DNA of 64,000 nucleotides, from NCBI GenBank assembly GCA_035610835.1, contig CM069454.1, positions 68,582,291 through 68,646,290 on the forward strand, written 5' to 3'. Of this stretch, positions 11,609 through 23,854 are shown piece after piece; the stretch's first letter is position 1; each line of letters begins with the position of its first letter. The translations under genes were made by a program, and so were the position numbers. The notes beneath the pieces are model-generated. The model was not told the origin of the DNA. It did not search any database and was given only the letters and a program-made list of their open reading frames with translations. This stretch comes from Ophiura sarsii. Its lineage: Eukaryota > Echinodermata > Ophiuroidea > Amphilepidida > Ophiuridae.

Positions 11609-12260
11609 CAGGGTGAGTCAGAAAGAACGGGCACTTTTTCGCGAAAGCGCTACAGAAATATTAGGCCTGCATATTCAAAACTAAATATATGGTTAAAAAG
11701 AAAACATATTTAGCTTTCATTCCAAAAAAGAATTTTTGAATTTGAACATTGCGTCATAAAGTTGCAACCTTTTGAGTAGAACCCGGTATTTTAAAGCCAA
11801 TCCACGGAATGGAAATAACCCATAGTATTGTTGGTTGCCTGATTCAGAGATGCTGATCAATGAAACTAGTGAAAAAACTGAAAAGCCACATGAATGTTTG
11901 ATACAATATCTTAAAACGACTGGAAATAAATAGATCTGTGTAATTATGAGTAATAAAAAGCCTGAAATCAAGAAGGAAATGTAAACAGAGGCATATCTAC
12001 TGATTCAGGAGGTAAACCTTATTAGAATACTTTAAGAATGGCTGGATAATATGACCATTCCGTGGATTTGCTTCATATTTTTGGGGCTATACTCAAATTA
12101 GTGTAACATGATAGCGAAATGGTCGATTTTTAAAATTCTTCTCACGGATGAAAGCCAAATTGTAGATCTTGAAAGCGCTACCATTGATTTGGAATATGCA
12201 TGCCTACATCTTTTGTGACGGACTTGTGAAAAAAGTGCCCGTTCTTTCTGACTCACCCTG
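11609..12260. mobile_element. Mariner-like MITE, CAGGGTGAGTCAG ends
   Basis: Left end CAGGGTGAGTCAGAAAGAAC is mirrored at the right end (GACTCACCCTG). TA flanks both sides (11607-11608, 12261-12262). TIR length is at least 35 bp. Small ORFs inside lack a DDE transposase signature. Confidence 0.82.
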
Positions 12261-12262
12261 TA

Positions 12263-13199
12263 GAGGGCGTTTTCAATAAATATCGATGATATTGTTTTAA
12301 TCAAGCTTTGCTGTGTTTTTGTTAGAAGAAACAACAATATAATGCCAATTTTTAATGTTCATCTTGAATTCTGAAGTAAATTTTTAAACATTTAAAATGT
12401 TCAACACCACTAATAATGTCCCTTTAATCTCAGATGATTGGCCCTTATAAACACCTGGTCAGGAACTTTTTTGTGGAGGTGTATATGTGCCTGTACCGCT
12501 CGTAAACTAGACTTAACATGCTAGCCAGTTGCATTGAGATTCTGTTTGAAGCGCGCCGTATACAATTTATGGTGATTGATTCTGGATTCTGGGCTCTTTA
12601 TTTGCTCATGTTGCATTCAGTGTCACGGTTGATTCCAATATGATATCAAATAGCTTTTGCATCAATTTGCACAGAGCGTGGTCATATACTTTTAAGTAAA
12701 GCAAAGCTTAAAAGCTTAAAAGCTAAAAAGCTTTGCTGCATTACAGCTTCCAAGTATTGATGCTTACAACAAAAGTGAAAACTCTTTTGGATGACTGATA
12801 AACTAAACTCCTAAAGAAGCAAATGGTATAATGCTCATTGGATATTATCGTAAACCAAAACCTCTACGGGAGGCTGCCAAATGTCCTGATGAAATCTCAA
12901 AGAGATGTGACCGTGGACATTGTCATCGGACCAAACATGAGTCGGTGTAAGCATTGATTTGTGGACCTCAAAAGTGTGGAAGATAATAACATGTTGACTT
13001 GAGCACACTTTATCATAAACATGAGATAATTTGCTATTAACCTGAAGACATCAATACAGCTAAAGTGCAGGAGAGGGGACTGTTGAAACTAATTGTGAAT
13101 TGAGGAAACTACTCGAACTGGTAAGCGAGCAAGGTAAGTTGATAACATAGAGGCGTGTGCGAGAAACTCTCTTAGATCGATACAAAGGAGACCATATCA
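12263..13199. other. No gene or element recognised
   Basis: Contains only a short AAGCTTAAAAGC-type cluster near 12710. No protein motifs on either strand. Confidence 0.4.
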
Positions 13200-13477
13200 T
13201 AGAAAAAAGGTGTTCGAACACTGACCCTAATTGCCATGCTTCATTGGACCATAACAGGCACGCTTTTTGAGTCACGTGAAAATCAAAACTTGTTTCTAGT
13301 ACCCTTACACATCATGCTCATATCCCTCCCCCTTCCCCACCGATCAATGTTGCGAGGCCATGTGCTGATGGTGGGCAAATTGTGGGATTCAACATTGATC
13401 AGGGGGGGGGGGGGGGGGGGGGAATACTTTACATTACACATGTTACACCTACAAAGTGTTCGAACACTTTTTTCTAA
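13200..13477. repeat. Inverted-repeat element with GTGTTCGAACAC ends
   Basis: TAGAAAAAAGGTGTTCGAAC near 13199 is mirrored by GTTCGAACACTTTTTTCTA near 13459-13477. The interior has a 21-base poly-G run. Probably a MITE; the target duplication is not clear. Confidence 0.5.
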
Positions 13478-14006
13478 CAGTGTCTGAGGTTTCTTAAATA
13501 TGCGGTATCATGTATCACGGTTTTCATCATAACTTACGAACCACTCGCTTGATTTCAACGAGATTTACATATGTTTTTGCTGACATAATGTGCAATACGT
13601 GACAAAATGGTTGCATTTGACAAATTACTTTTTAGGGAACGGTCACTTTTATCAACTTTTTTAGCCCATTTCAACGCATAAATACCATTTAAAGCGACAT
13701 GCATAAGACGCACACGGTGAATGTGTATATAAATGTTGCACAAATAATTATGTAAAGTAGACAATGATATTACTTACAATAATTACGAACTATATAACCA
13801 CATAAAGACATTAAAAAATAAAGAAATACATAAAAAATGGATCAGAAAATAAGGGAAAGAAAGAATGAAAGAACATATATAAAAGAAATAAAGAGAGATC
13901 GGAAAGGCACCAATGAAAAATTGAAAGTTGAATAACTGAATGCAATAAATGTATATGTTATATTATTAAACTAAATATAAAAGAAACGAATATAGACTAT
14001 AGACGG

Positions 14007-14088
14007 CTGTAAGATTCGAGCCCACGACCTTGACGATAAAGGTAGAGATAATACAACGCGCTAACCAACTGAGCTAATCGATCGGTCA
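14007..14088 (-). repeat. tRNA-derived SINE head
   Basis: The minus strand has TAGCTCAGTTGGTTAGCGC, a strong A box and D arm, and GTGGGCTCGAATC, a B box. An ACCTT/AAGGT stem closes a seven-base loop TATCGTC, but about 14 extra bases separate it from the D arm. That argues against a functional tRNA and for a SINE or pseudogene. Confidence 0.55.
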
Positions 14089-14673
14089 ATGAAAACACAT
14101 TTTCCAGAAGGATAGTAGTAATCTCGGTGGTAAAGTATGGATAATGGTAAAGGTAAACCGTTTCCCGCTCCTCATTGAAATAACACGCAATGGAACGATT
14201 TACCATTGTTAAATAAAAAAAGTATATATTATAGTTGATACGGTAAATCGTTGATTACGCGTGCTTTTGTAGGAAGGTAAATCGTAACGATTTTCCATTG
14301 GTAGGCATGTTCATAAAATTTTGAAAATAAAAATATCTCTTTGAAAATGGAATACATGGAAATGAAGTACTTTACAATAAAAACTGTACCCACGACCATT
14401 GAAATGACAATAACTCCGCTCCGCAACATCGTATCTCATTGATCGAGGTGTCAAAATACGCAGAACAAAATTATGCACTTGGTTATTTGCTTCGATTGAT
14501 GCATACCCTTTCGAGCCGTTATATATTGGATCATTTCTAAGTGTTTCGATACTTTTTGTGAGCAGTTTATATTGACCGTTCCACATGTGAACACGCAGTT
14601 CGATCTCTTATTCTTTCTAGGCTTGACTATTAGCAATACCTACTTGGTGGTCTCTATTCTTTTGAGGCCTCAT

Positions 14674-15263
14674 CAGGGTTGCATAAAGTTCGGGAGCAGG
14701 GAGCACCGCCCCGGGAAATAATGAGCAGAATTGGGGAAATATAAATGCCACGTGGAAAAAGAAAAAGTATTGGGGGAAATAGATGAAGAGAAAAAAATGC
14801 AACTTTCGGTTTAATATGAGCTGTTTATGTCAGGTATACTAACGTGTTTATTGTTTTTATTGCTTTTCCCCAGTGGCGGCGCTACAGGGGAGCAAGGGGG
14901 CATTTCCCAAAAAATATTTTTGTGCCCCCCCCCCCCCTCCCCCAACAACCACAAAAATTAATTTAGTTAAAATTAGAACAAAATTGACAATTTTAGCATA
15001 AAAAGGCAACTTTTTTCGCGCTTCGTGCACATTTTCTTACTAAATTACGTTAAATTAAACAACATTTGACAATGTTAGTGTAAAATGCCACAAAAAAAAC
15101 TTCCCAAATGTAATATTATTACTATGGTAGCCTACTGGTACATCTTAACAGCACTATAGCAAACACATTGTAATCTGATTTTTATCAAACCTGTACGTGT
15201 AGATGGAGAAATGTTAAGCTCAAAACCTTGCTCCTGGGGAAGAAACAACTTTGTGCAACCCTG
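14674..15263 (-). mobile_element. hAT-like MITE family CAGGGTTGCA, copy 1
   Basis: Ends CAGGGTTGCATAAAG and CTTTGTGCAACCCTG with a perfect 8-bp duplication GGCCTCAT (14666-14673, 15264-15271). It is the inverted homologue of 47999-48553: both share a GTGGCGGCGCTACAGGGG-type core, a C-rich run and a CGCGCTTCG motif. Non-coding. Confidence 0.88.
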
Positions 15264-15289
15264 GGCCTCATTTACCAGGTACCCAAGCG

Positions 15290-15440
15290 CATTTACCAGG
15301 TACCCAAGCACAACTCCGCTTATTCGTGAGTTGCACTGGCTGCCAGTCGGACAGAGAATATAATTTAAGATCTTGCTGCTTGTTTATAATAGTGCATGGC
15401 TCATCTCCGGTGTATCTAACACATCTCATCAGTACAACTG
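15290..15440 (+). mobile_element. LINE reverse-transcriptase C-terminal fragment
   Basis: Translation gives RELHWLPVGQRI, a stop, then FKILLLVYN. A frameshift brings in HGSSPVYLTHLI. This is the LHWLPV...ILLL..Y...HG..P.YL pattern near the C-terminus of many CR1/RTE-like reverse transcriptases. It is about 45 codons, broken by a stop and a frameshift, so it is a remnant. Confidence 0.6.
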
Positions 15441-15528
15441 AGGTCGTCAGGGCCAACTGTCTAGTAATGGTCTTGACATTCCTTTTTCAGCGCGCTTGGC
15501 GCGTCTGTTTGATACCACTTGACCATAC

Positions 15529-15670
15529 CAGGGGCCTGTTTCACTAAGATGTTCGTACGAACTGTTCGTAGACACACCCCGTAAGAACAGTTCGCCAAGT
15601 ACTGTTCTTAGCCAAGTACAGTTCGTAACTCTGTTACACAAAACTCTTCTTGGCTGCGACGCATCTTTTC
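15529..15670 (+). mobile_element. Harbinger-type terminus CAGGGGCCTGTTTCAC
   Basis: CAGGGGCCTGTTTCACTAAG starts here, preceded by TAC. The inverse end lies at 27985-28004 followed by TAC. Both ends then carry repeated GAACTGTTCGTA-like motifs. They may be the ends of one 12.5-kb element or of two separate family members; the sequence alone does not decide. Confidence 0.5.
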
Positions 15671-16860
15671 TTTGGTTCGTACCTATAATTGAAGAAGAAA
15701 GGTAACGCGAACGAGGATGGGCCTATGGGCTTTGTTTAGGTGAGGAGACGGGCTTTCCATTCTGCGAATGTCGTCTGCATGCATGCTAGACAAGTTCCAC
15801 CAGTCCCCGAAGTGTCGTCCCGCACCCGCTGAACTAATATACCCAGAATGCATAGCGCGGTCCTCCACTTGGGGACTGGTCACAAAGCGTGAAAATAGAA
15901 GGAGCAAAATAAAATCGGAATTGTGATTTTATTTACATACATGAATATGCATGTCACTTGCCACGCAGATCTGCCGGCACGACGCGGCGCGGCTCGCTGC
16001 GCCGGCGGGGTGATGGTTCAGCAGCAGAGAGGTTGATGATTGCGAGTAAAGAGTAAAACTATTGATTTTGGGGAAGTAATTCACCTAAAGAAGCCTCTTC
16101 TGTAAAGAAAGAGTACAATAAAACACAAACTCTAACCAATCCCGAGCCTCCTCAACCACACACTCTTCGCGAAGTAGTCAGCAGATCTCAGATGGCCAGA
16201 TTTTACGTCACCCTGTGACCCTGTTTGTTTACATTTTACAGCAGATTTTATTTACGATCAGCTTTAAAATCAACAGAATGCTGCCGGATAATATGTTCAT
16301 GGAGGTGTATGTTGTTCCTCGATATTAATTAAACAACAAATTCTAGGCATACATAGCCTAGTTCGACTGTTCTGTGCGTTGAGCGACCGCTGCTCTCGTT
16401 CATTGATGAAACAAGCGGTAGCTGTTTTTTACAGCTGTTAATTTTTAATCGATTGTTGTACCGGCCGGCCAGATGATTCTCCTACTTTGACAAGTGACTA
16501 CATACATGACTGAGTGTTGTTGTGCCTAACTAGGCTTTACGACTACTTCTTACGAGGTCAGTACTTTTGTGTAATTTTACTAGGCCTAGTAATAGTTCAT
16601 ACATTTACATGATGTATAGCTTAGGCTAAATTAGGCTGGCCTTAGGCTTAAAAGGCCTAGCCTAGGGTTAGGGTAGGGATTTTTTTATGCCTAGAGCTAG
16701 AGAGGGAGGCACTTTTTATTTTAGGCCTACTTTTCCACAGATACCATGATAGTATTACTATTAGTTAGTTATTGAAATATGCCCAAATGTCAGTCAATTA
16801 ATGCCATTCATAACGCCCGTAGATTTTTGTAGCGGCTTCATGCTCTTCATGCAGGCTTCC
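15670..16860. other. No gene recognised; simple AGGCCTA-rich stretch at the end
   Basis: A GC-rich patch lies near 15975-16010. From about 16600 to 16735 the text TTAGGCCTA and close variants repeat, a word seen across the window. No coding signature. Confidence 0.4.
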
Positions 16861-16869
16861 TCCTGTGCC

Positions 16870-17515
16870 ATTTGTACGCTTTCTTGCACTCCTTCGTACA
16901 CCTTCCTGCATTCCTTCGTACGCCTTCTGCGCTACCTTCGAACGCCTTCCAGCGCTACCTTTGTACGCTTTCCTGCGATACCTTTGCGCTTTCCAGCGAT
17001 ACCTTTGTACGCTTTCCTGCGATACATTTGTGTTTTCCTGCGATACCTTTGCGCTTTCCTGCGATACTTTTACGCTTTCCTGCGATACTTTTACGCTTTC
17101 CTGCGATACTTTTACGCTTTCCTGCGATACTTTTACGCTTTCCTGCGATACTTTTACTCTTACCTGCGCTACCTTCGTATTGCACGCTTTCCTGCGCCAG
17201 CTCTGTACAGGCCTTCTGCGCCAGCTTTGTAGGCCTAGTAAGTGCATCAGCTCTGTACGAAGCCTCCTGCTGCACCAGCTTAGTACGCCTTCCTGTGCCA
17301 GTTTCGTACACCTTCATGCACTTACGCTTTCATGCGCTAACGCCTTCCTGTTCCTGCGCTATCTTTGTACACATTCCTGCGCCACATGTCCATACATCTT
17401 ACTGCACCTGTACGACGCTCTACGCTAGATCTGTACTGTAGGCCCCCGTGTAGGCCTTCATACATCCTGCCTGCGCCAGCCTCCTACACCTTCCTATGCC
17501 GGCTTCGTACCCTCC
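16870..17515. repeat. 21-bp minisatellite and degenerate flanks
   Basis: Core units TTTCCTGCGATACTTTTACG plus one base repeat from about 16950 to 17160, flanked by diverged GCGCCAGCTTTGTACGCCTT-like units to about 17515. Period divisible by three keeps several frames open on both strands, producing 120-190 aa repetitive ORFs. These are not taken as genes. Confidence 0.85.
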
Positions 17516-17519
17516 TATT

Positions 17520-18069
17520 ATTTAATTCTTGGTCTTAGTCCTATATCCTGCCTTTTCTTGCTCCATCAAACACTATCCTGCTCAGCCTATGATGAAGGTA
17601 CGCACTCAAACTCAAAATAAAACAAATTAATTTTGTTTAAAAATTGAAATTCATATTTAGGCCTATCTTTTATGCAAAACATAAATTCCATAAATTAACA
17701 ATTAAAGAAAAAAAACAGAATTTTTTGTTGTTGTTGAAATTAGTGTGTTGATAAAGCAGTTTCTCGTTCCCTCGAGAGCACCATTTTTCAGGAATTCTAT
17801 AATTTTCTTTTTTCCCTTTATTCTAATTTCTTTCAATAGGCCTAACCTTTTTTGTTAAAATATTAAAAGGCTGGTAATATATTTACTTTAGTCAAATGAG
17901 CGTTTTATTAAAGCAGGTTTGGTGTTAACCAACCCCCCAGAATCATGAAATAAAAAGATTTTACAAAGGTCTTGTGCTCTTCAAGTTACGCGACCAATCA
18001 TGCAATACCACGCTGGTAATGGTGATTTTACATTGTTTACTAAAAATAAATTAAAAAAATAAGAAGTGC
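17520..18069. other. No gene or element recognised
   Basis: AT-rich, no conserved protein motif. Confidence 0.4.
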
Positions 18070-18565
18070 CCTCATCCTCCTTTTCTCAAAAGTTAGGATG
18101 AGAAACTAGTTTTTATTTTTGTTTGGCCTAAGGGTAATGAATGTATGATTTAACAAGAAAAACACATGCCAGCCTACCCTTGAGTTTATTTTTTAGGCCT
18201 ACTGCATGACTTTGAAACTTAGGCTGTATAGTAGGCCTAGGTCGCCCGGTCATCTCCGGGTATTTTTGTCATTTGCTGTTGACAACAAAAACCTTTTAAC
18301 AAAAAATAGTTGGACATGCACCTCCCAGAATGAAGACCGTAAATAAAATGGCTGATCCTCATCCTCCTTTTTTCAAAAGTTAGGATGAGAAACTAGTTTT
18401 TATTATACTGCATGACTTTAAAACTTAGGCTGTATAGTAGGCCTAGGTCGCCCGGTCATCTCCGGGTATTTTTGTCATTTGCTGTTGACAACAAAAACCT
18501 TTTAACAAAAAATAGTCGGGCATGCACCCCCCAGAATGAAGACCGTAAATAAAATGGCTGATTAG
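18070..18565 (+). repeat. Tandem segment duplication (about 290 and 210 bp units)
   Basis: AAAAGTTAGGATGAGAAACT occurs near 18089 and 18375. GGCCTAGGTCGCCCGGTCAT occurs near 18234 and 18440. The second unit lacks about 75 bp present in the first. No coding function is apparent. Confidence 0.8.
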
Positions 18566-19065
18566 TGTTTGATGTAAAATGTGTATTGCCAGCACCTTTC
18601 TGATTCTGCAGCATCGGGAAAATGATGAGGCCCCTTTTCATGAATGTTAGACCCCTATACCTAGTTACTTAACTTTAGGCAGTTGATTAATGAATAATTA
18701 CGCCTATCAAGCCATTAAGGTTTCAGTTGAAACTCAATAATTTTTAAAAATAAGGGATAAGAAAGTCAAATTAGTTTTTAAGTGGCTTGAATAAAGTCTC
18801 ATTAAAATGGGTGTTTGTTCTACAGTAAAAAAGAGTATTGTTTACCCCAAATTCATTCTTGATTTTGCACAGAAAGGTGGGTAAAATGGATGAAAATTAC
18901 ATTCCCATTCTAGTGATCTCGTGCTTTAATATGGTTCTTATGCAGAAATCCTACAAAAATAATAAGTGTGGGATTTATGGGAAATCACATTTCTAATGTT
19001 GTCTTGTTTTGTAGTAAATGCACCAGAATGAGTTTGAGGTACATGTAGTAAGAGATTATAATATA

Positions 19066-19941
19066 CACATGGAAAAAAGTATCGCATCACTTGTTGAAAA
19101 GTGCAAATGTGGCCTCGAATTTTGCCACCATGGTGTGATATTAAGGATCATTTGTTTGCGTAAGCTGTCCAACAAAATGTTATGCAAAAAAAGGGCCACA
19201 TTTTAGTTTGTGATGTAATCGATGTAATGTTTTTCAAGGCCAAAGGGAAAATGCATAAAACAAGTTTGGGTAAAACGCGATATTGAGAGGCCCAATGATT
19301 ATTCTCTATAGTTGTAATCCTTGGTAACCCATTCAAGTCTTCCAAGGTCAAAGGTCATCTGGGGTCAAATTTCAAAAGTTGCCCGATTGTCCTCAAACAT
19401 GAAAAAACTCCCTTTTTCGTACGCCCAACGGTTATGGGGTCAAAGGTCAAAATAGGTCAAATTTTAAATAAATTCAAATGACAAAAGCAATATTGCAGAA
19501 GTGTTGACATAGGTCAAATAAAATTTTAAAAATCAACGGTGACCTCATCGTATATACTGAATTTATGAGCAACAAAAAAATGGCATGTTTGGACTCATTC
19601 ACGGCATTGTAGCCTATAACGTCTAAATGAAACATTTCTTGCGCCAAATACAGAACTAATATAATGACTATTTTATGTTTTTAAAGTCTATTCAATATCG
19701 AGTTATACCCAAACTTGTTTCATGCATGTTTTTGGACAAAAGCATGCATTTTCCCCCTGGCCTTGAAAAACATCACATCGATTACGTCACAAACTAAAAT
19801 GTGGCCCTTTTATTGCATAGCATTTTGTTAGACAGCTTACGCAAACAAATAATCCTTAATATCACACCATGGTGGCAAAATTCGAGGCCACATTTGCACT
19901 TTTCAACAACAAAAAAGTGGTGTGATACTTTTTCCCATGTG
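19066..19941. mobile_element. Mariner-like fold-back MITE, CACATGG ends
   Basis: Inverted repeats of about 230 bp (19066-19295 and 19690-19941) share CACATGGAAAAAAGTATC, CACCATGGTGTGATATTAAG and GCCACATTTTAGTTTGTGA. TA lies just outside each end (19064-19065, 19942-19943). The central 390 bp are not repeated and show no transposase. Confidence 0.8.
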
Positions 19942-19975
19942 TATATATCCCTCATTTTTATGTTTTATATACTAG

Positions 19976-20072
19976 GTCAGTACCTATGGGAAAAACAGGG
20001 AACAAGAACTTTTGCAAGCAGTGGAAAACAGCCAACATATTGCAACATACCATGCATACAGGATCCAAACTT
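19976..20072 (+). other. Exon-like duplicated segment, copy 1
   Basis: A 97-bp block beginning GTCAGTACC is preceded by TATACTAG and followed by GTAAGTGC, good acceptor and donor sites. A paralogous block with the same flanks lies at 20818-20892. Translation in one frame gives SSGK and IQDP shared by both, but the lengths differ by 22 bp, so a common frame is not kept throughout. It could be a non-coding exon or part of a repeat. Confidence 0.3.
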
Positions 20073-20817
20073 GTAAGTGCATTTTTGTTCATGTGTAATA
20101 TTAAACCTCCCACTTGCGAGCAACTGCGCTATGCAAATCAACCCATTGAAAACAGTACCATAACATGGGGTATGGGGATACTTTGCCACTTGATGGGTAA
20201 CTTTGGCCCACAAAAAAAAGAGGTTTATTTGTCAAGTTTTGAGAAAAGTTTTATTGACATTTAAACAACATATTACCCTGCTACATAATTATGTGTGTAT
20301 CTGGAACTAAATCTAAACACACCACCCTGCAGATATTTATTTTTTCTGACAAATTGCAAAACTAATACTCAATCAGGGTTGTAGCTATGCTGGGCAGGCC
20401 GCCCGGCACTCTGAAAAAGGGTACATTTTATGATGATGATGATGAAAGAAACGGCACAGATATAAGACCTTGATTTTTGAAACAATCAAGGTAAAAACAC
20501 ATGTGTGTGAAATAGTTTGAATTTATCCATATTATACCATTATTTGTGTGTGGGGAGGGGGTCATAGAAATATCACCATCTGTGTAGGGGGTCATACAAT
20601 TATTAGCTTTTGTTTAGGGGGTCAATAAAATTATGACGATAAATGATATTTTTGGGACCCCGTATTGAAGAAAATGACCCCCTAGTAATGTGGGCTGCCC
20701 TTTGACCCAATGAAACTAATAAATGCTAACTCTATTGGCAAAATATTCGTTTTATGGGTATGAACAGATTATATCTCTATTAATGAATAATTTGGTACTA
20801 TATTATTTTTATACTAG

Positions 20818-20892
20818 GTCAGCACCATGGCAACAGGAACCTTTACAATAGCAGTGGAAAGAGCAATCCTATCGCAATACAGGATCCATCTT
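20818..20892 (+). other. Exon-like duplicated segment, copy 2
   Basis: A 75-bp paralogue of 19976-20072, again bounded by ATACTAG and GTAAGTG. Similarity continues past the donor (TAAACCTCCCACTTG against TTAACTTCCAACTTG), so the whole duplicated unit includes flanking intron-like sequence. Confidence 0.3.
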
Positions 20893-21720
20893 GTAAGTGT
20901 ACGGCTTCTTGTTTATAAAAATATAATTTAACTTCCAACTTGCCAGTAACAGCAAATGATATGCATTTATTGAATTCACCTCAGGAAACCCATAAAACGA
21001 TACTAAATGACCTTACATAGTGCAGATGTACAGGCTAAATAAACTGCAATAGTGGAAAGAAGCCATCTTGTTTTCAAAATCAAGTTGAAACTTCTTAACA
21101 ACATTGCAAGAATAACCCATTTTGTGTGAAAACATGACGTCAATGGTATTTTCTTTTTGTCTTTGGGTGAATCTTTTTATTATTGCACAACCCATTCAAC
21201 CCAATGTACCCGAGGAAAGAGATTTTGAAGAAAGAGATTTTGAGGAAAGAGATTTTGCAATTTACAATGCACACATATCATTTTCATGCTTGAATATCAC
21301 ACCAAGAAACCCTCCAATAATATGAGATTGTTGCTCAAATCAGAAGCAATTCATAGCATGTGTAAGCGGTAAATTTTAATATTTAGGAATACAATTGAAA
21401 ATGCCCTGCTTTAAGGGCAGGGAAAACTCAATAATTTAAAAAAAATATGGAAGCAAAAAAGAGAGGGGGAAGTGCCTTCAAAGTCAAGTATATATCAGAG
21501 TCACTGTTTGGAGACTTCACTAGGTGTTATGTTTTTAATCAGATTGAAAGACTCTTCTAAATATCCTAATTGTATGTTATATGCCGACTAGTTAAAAGAA
21601 ATTATAAAACATAGCCTTCTCTAATAATGCCCCCTCCAAATGTTATAAACTCTCCCTAAATGTAAAATAATTCTTCTCAATGTTTTCATTTACAGCATCT
21701 TGTGTGAAGTTGCATGATTA
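20893..21720. other. No gene recognised
   Basis: A three-fold GAAAGAGATTTTGAG run near 21215-21258 is the only repeat seen. No domain signature. Confidence 0.35.
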
Positions 21721-21721
21721 G

Positions 21722-21900
21722 TCACCATTCTCTCCAATATGGCGTTTCATCAAGGGTTAGCTCAAGAGAAACACGTAAGAAGAGCATTATATATTAGCTC
21801 GAGAAAGAGTGTTTAGGGATAGGAGCAATCATAAGTTGGATTCCATGTACCATTTCTACTAAAGGATTGTCACACTCAAACAACTTGATACAACATGAAG
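21722..21900 (+). mobile_element. Harbinger transposase N-terminal fragment (degenerate)
   Basis: The text encodes MAFHQGLAQEKHVRRALYI and, in a shifted frame, RERVFRDRSNHKLDSMYHFY. This resembles the RERVFRDRSNPLD-type N-terminal region of PIF/Harbinger transposases. An inverted copy lies at 27600-27720. Frameshift and stops show it is not functional. Assignment is from memory of the family pattern. Confidence 0.45.
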
Positions 21901-21999
21901 AATTGATTTTTACTGCAAACGGCAACAACAGACTATTTCAATAAATAAGAGGACAACCATATTTAATTGAAAACCATGGACATGGAACCATTCTGATAT

Positions 22000-22136
22000 A
22001 AATCTACTGAAGATAACAACATGTAGTAATATGCTATCTATTGAAGATATCAATATGTAGTATTGTGCTATCTACTGAAGATAACAATATGTAGTGTTGT
22101 GCTATCTGCTGAAGATAACAATATGTAGTATCTATC
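22000..22136 (+). repeat. 34-bp tandem repeat, about four units
   Basis: Units of the form CTGAAGATAACAATATGTAG followed by TATTGTGCTATCTA recur with small changes. No coding role seen. Confidence 0.8.
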
Positions 22137-22429
22137 TATTATTAGGATACCCCGTATTCATTAGCACTGACGGATTGACACCCAAAAAATAAGGTGATCC
22201 TGGGAGGGAGATACCCAAGCGCCCCCTGTAAGGTTATGCTATTTTCATCGTCATGAATTAATAGCGAGTCAGTGTGTGTGTAGTGGGTGGGTGCGCGCGG
22301 GGGTGGGCGTTTGTGAATACGCGTACAAATAAATACGCAGGCAATGAAGCGACTTTTCTTTCGCGTCATACGCGGTATTCCACGGCAGCACTTTTTTGAA
22401 CACTAAAAAAAGGACACTTTTCGTTAAAT

Positions 22430-22680
22430 TGTGGAAAAAGTAAGTCGGTGACCCCCATTTTTTATTTAAGAAATAAAAAGGCCATATACTTGCGCATCTT
22501 TTTAAAAAAAATCCGGCATAACATTTCAATCTAGTTTTTTTGCTCTGAAGCAAAACGTGTAAAAAAATCCGTATTTCCCATAGACCTCTGTGTTATTTTG
22601 CTCAAAAAAAGTGGTTTTTAAAATGATTCTCGTGGAAAAACGAAGTCGGTGACCCCCTATTTTTTATTTTAGAAATGAGT
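22430..22680 (+). repeat. Two-copy tandem duplication of about 200 bp
   Basis: AAGTCGGTGACCCCC followed by TATTTTTTATTT-like text occurs near 22441 and 22642. The GC-rich block just upstream (22200-22330) has no gene signature. Confidence 0.65.
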
Positions 22681-22739
22681 TGCACATCGATGGAACTTCA
22701 TTTATACGCAATCTTAGCAAGAAATTTCAATAGGTTCTT

Positions 22740-23040
22740 ATATGTACCAAACACCGCCAATTTTTGCGCGCTTTGCGCGTATTGATTTAAATATTTGGCT
22801 TCAGGACAGTTTTCCATGACCAATTTTAGTTCAAAAACTCAAAAATGTTGTGCTTTCCGCGCGAATACAAGTTTTAACATTATAATGACCCTCAAACCAC
22901 ACCAACAATTCTAATTAGTATGTGGGGGACGTTATTATCATACAGGACCATAAGTGTTAGAAATGCAATTTCTTGTCGCGCTTCGCGCGCGTATTATCTT
23001 AAATATTTCATTATTTAAGCTTAGCCTATCAGCCATTCCA
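22740..23040 (+). repeat. Dispersed repeat with GC-palindrome motifs, copy 2
   Basis: It shares with 95-1050 the phrases CCAATTTTTGCGCGCTTTG, TTTTAGTTCAAAAACTC and CATTATAATG followed by CTCAAAC-ACACCA. It also repeats the GCGCGCTTCGCGCGC-like palindromes. Confidence 0.65.
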
Positions 23041-23854
23041 TGTAAGGGTTGCAAAAAACTCAAAAATTGAAATGAAAGGGATTCAAAGGAATTAATTTCA
23101 GTCAGTTATATTTCAAAAGAGTAATACTGAAACCATTCAAATTTCAAAGATTTGTCAAACTAGACCCTTTTACTCTATATTTACGGCCTCCTGAACTTGT
23201 AGTAAAAAAAGAGGGCTCAGAGGTACAAATCACGAGCAAAGAAATATTTGGAGTAAAATTCACAAGCTGCCGCTCAGTCTGCATTTATTAGATAGCTGTT
23301 GCATGTACTTTGACAAAACATTGGGTATTTTGTTCAATGCTATTAGCATTTTCCAATTGATTTCTTCACGAAAACACCCTACAAATATGTCACGCGAGTC
23401 ACAAAATAAACAATCTTTTAAGATTACTAAAAAAAATAAAGAGATTCAACTAATGGTTGATATTTGCAATTGAGTTAGTGGTGCTTTATCAAATAAAGAA
23501 TGATTTTTTTTATTTGCCCTCCACAGGCCACTCCACACACAGTTCCAAAATTTCACAAAATGTTTCAAAAATGTCACAATTATTCATCGCCATATATGGA
23601 ATCACCATGAGGAATGCATTAACATAAGTACAAACATGTCTAGTATTGGTTCAGTAATTCATGAAATAAGATGTTTGTAAGTTGGAAAAGGTTTCTGAGG
23701 AATCTGGTTTGTATAATGGTAAAACGAATAGCCGTGTGGAAAGTGTTAACAACAGACTCACTCAACGTACATGTAGGCAAGTGACTGCTGATTCTCATAA
23801 ACAATAATACCTATACGTTAACGTTTTAATGACTTTTGGAGATACTAAAAATCT
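23041..23854. other. No gene or element recognised
   Basis: AT-rich sequence, no domain or repeat structure that I can support. Confidence 0.4.

Noticed and set aside
16798..17441. Several overlapping repetitive ORFs of 120-189 aa on both strands
   Set aside because: They come from a 21-bp tandem repeat whose period is a multiple of three, keeping many frames open; no signal peptide, splice or domain support.
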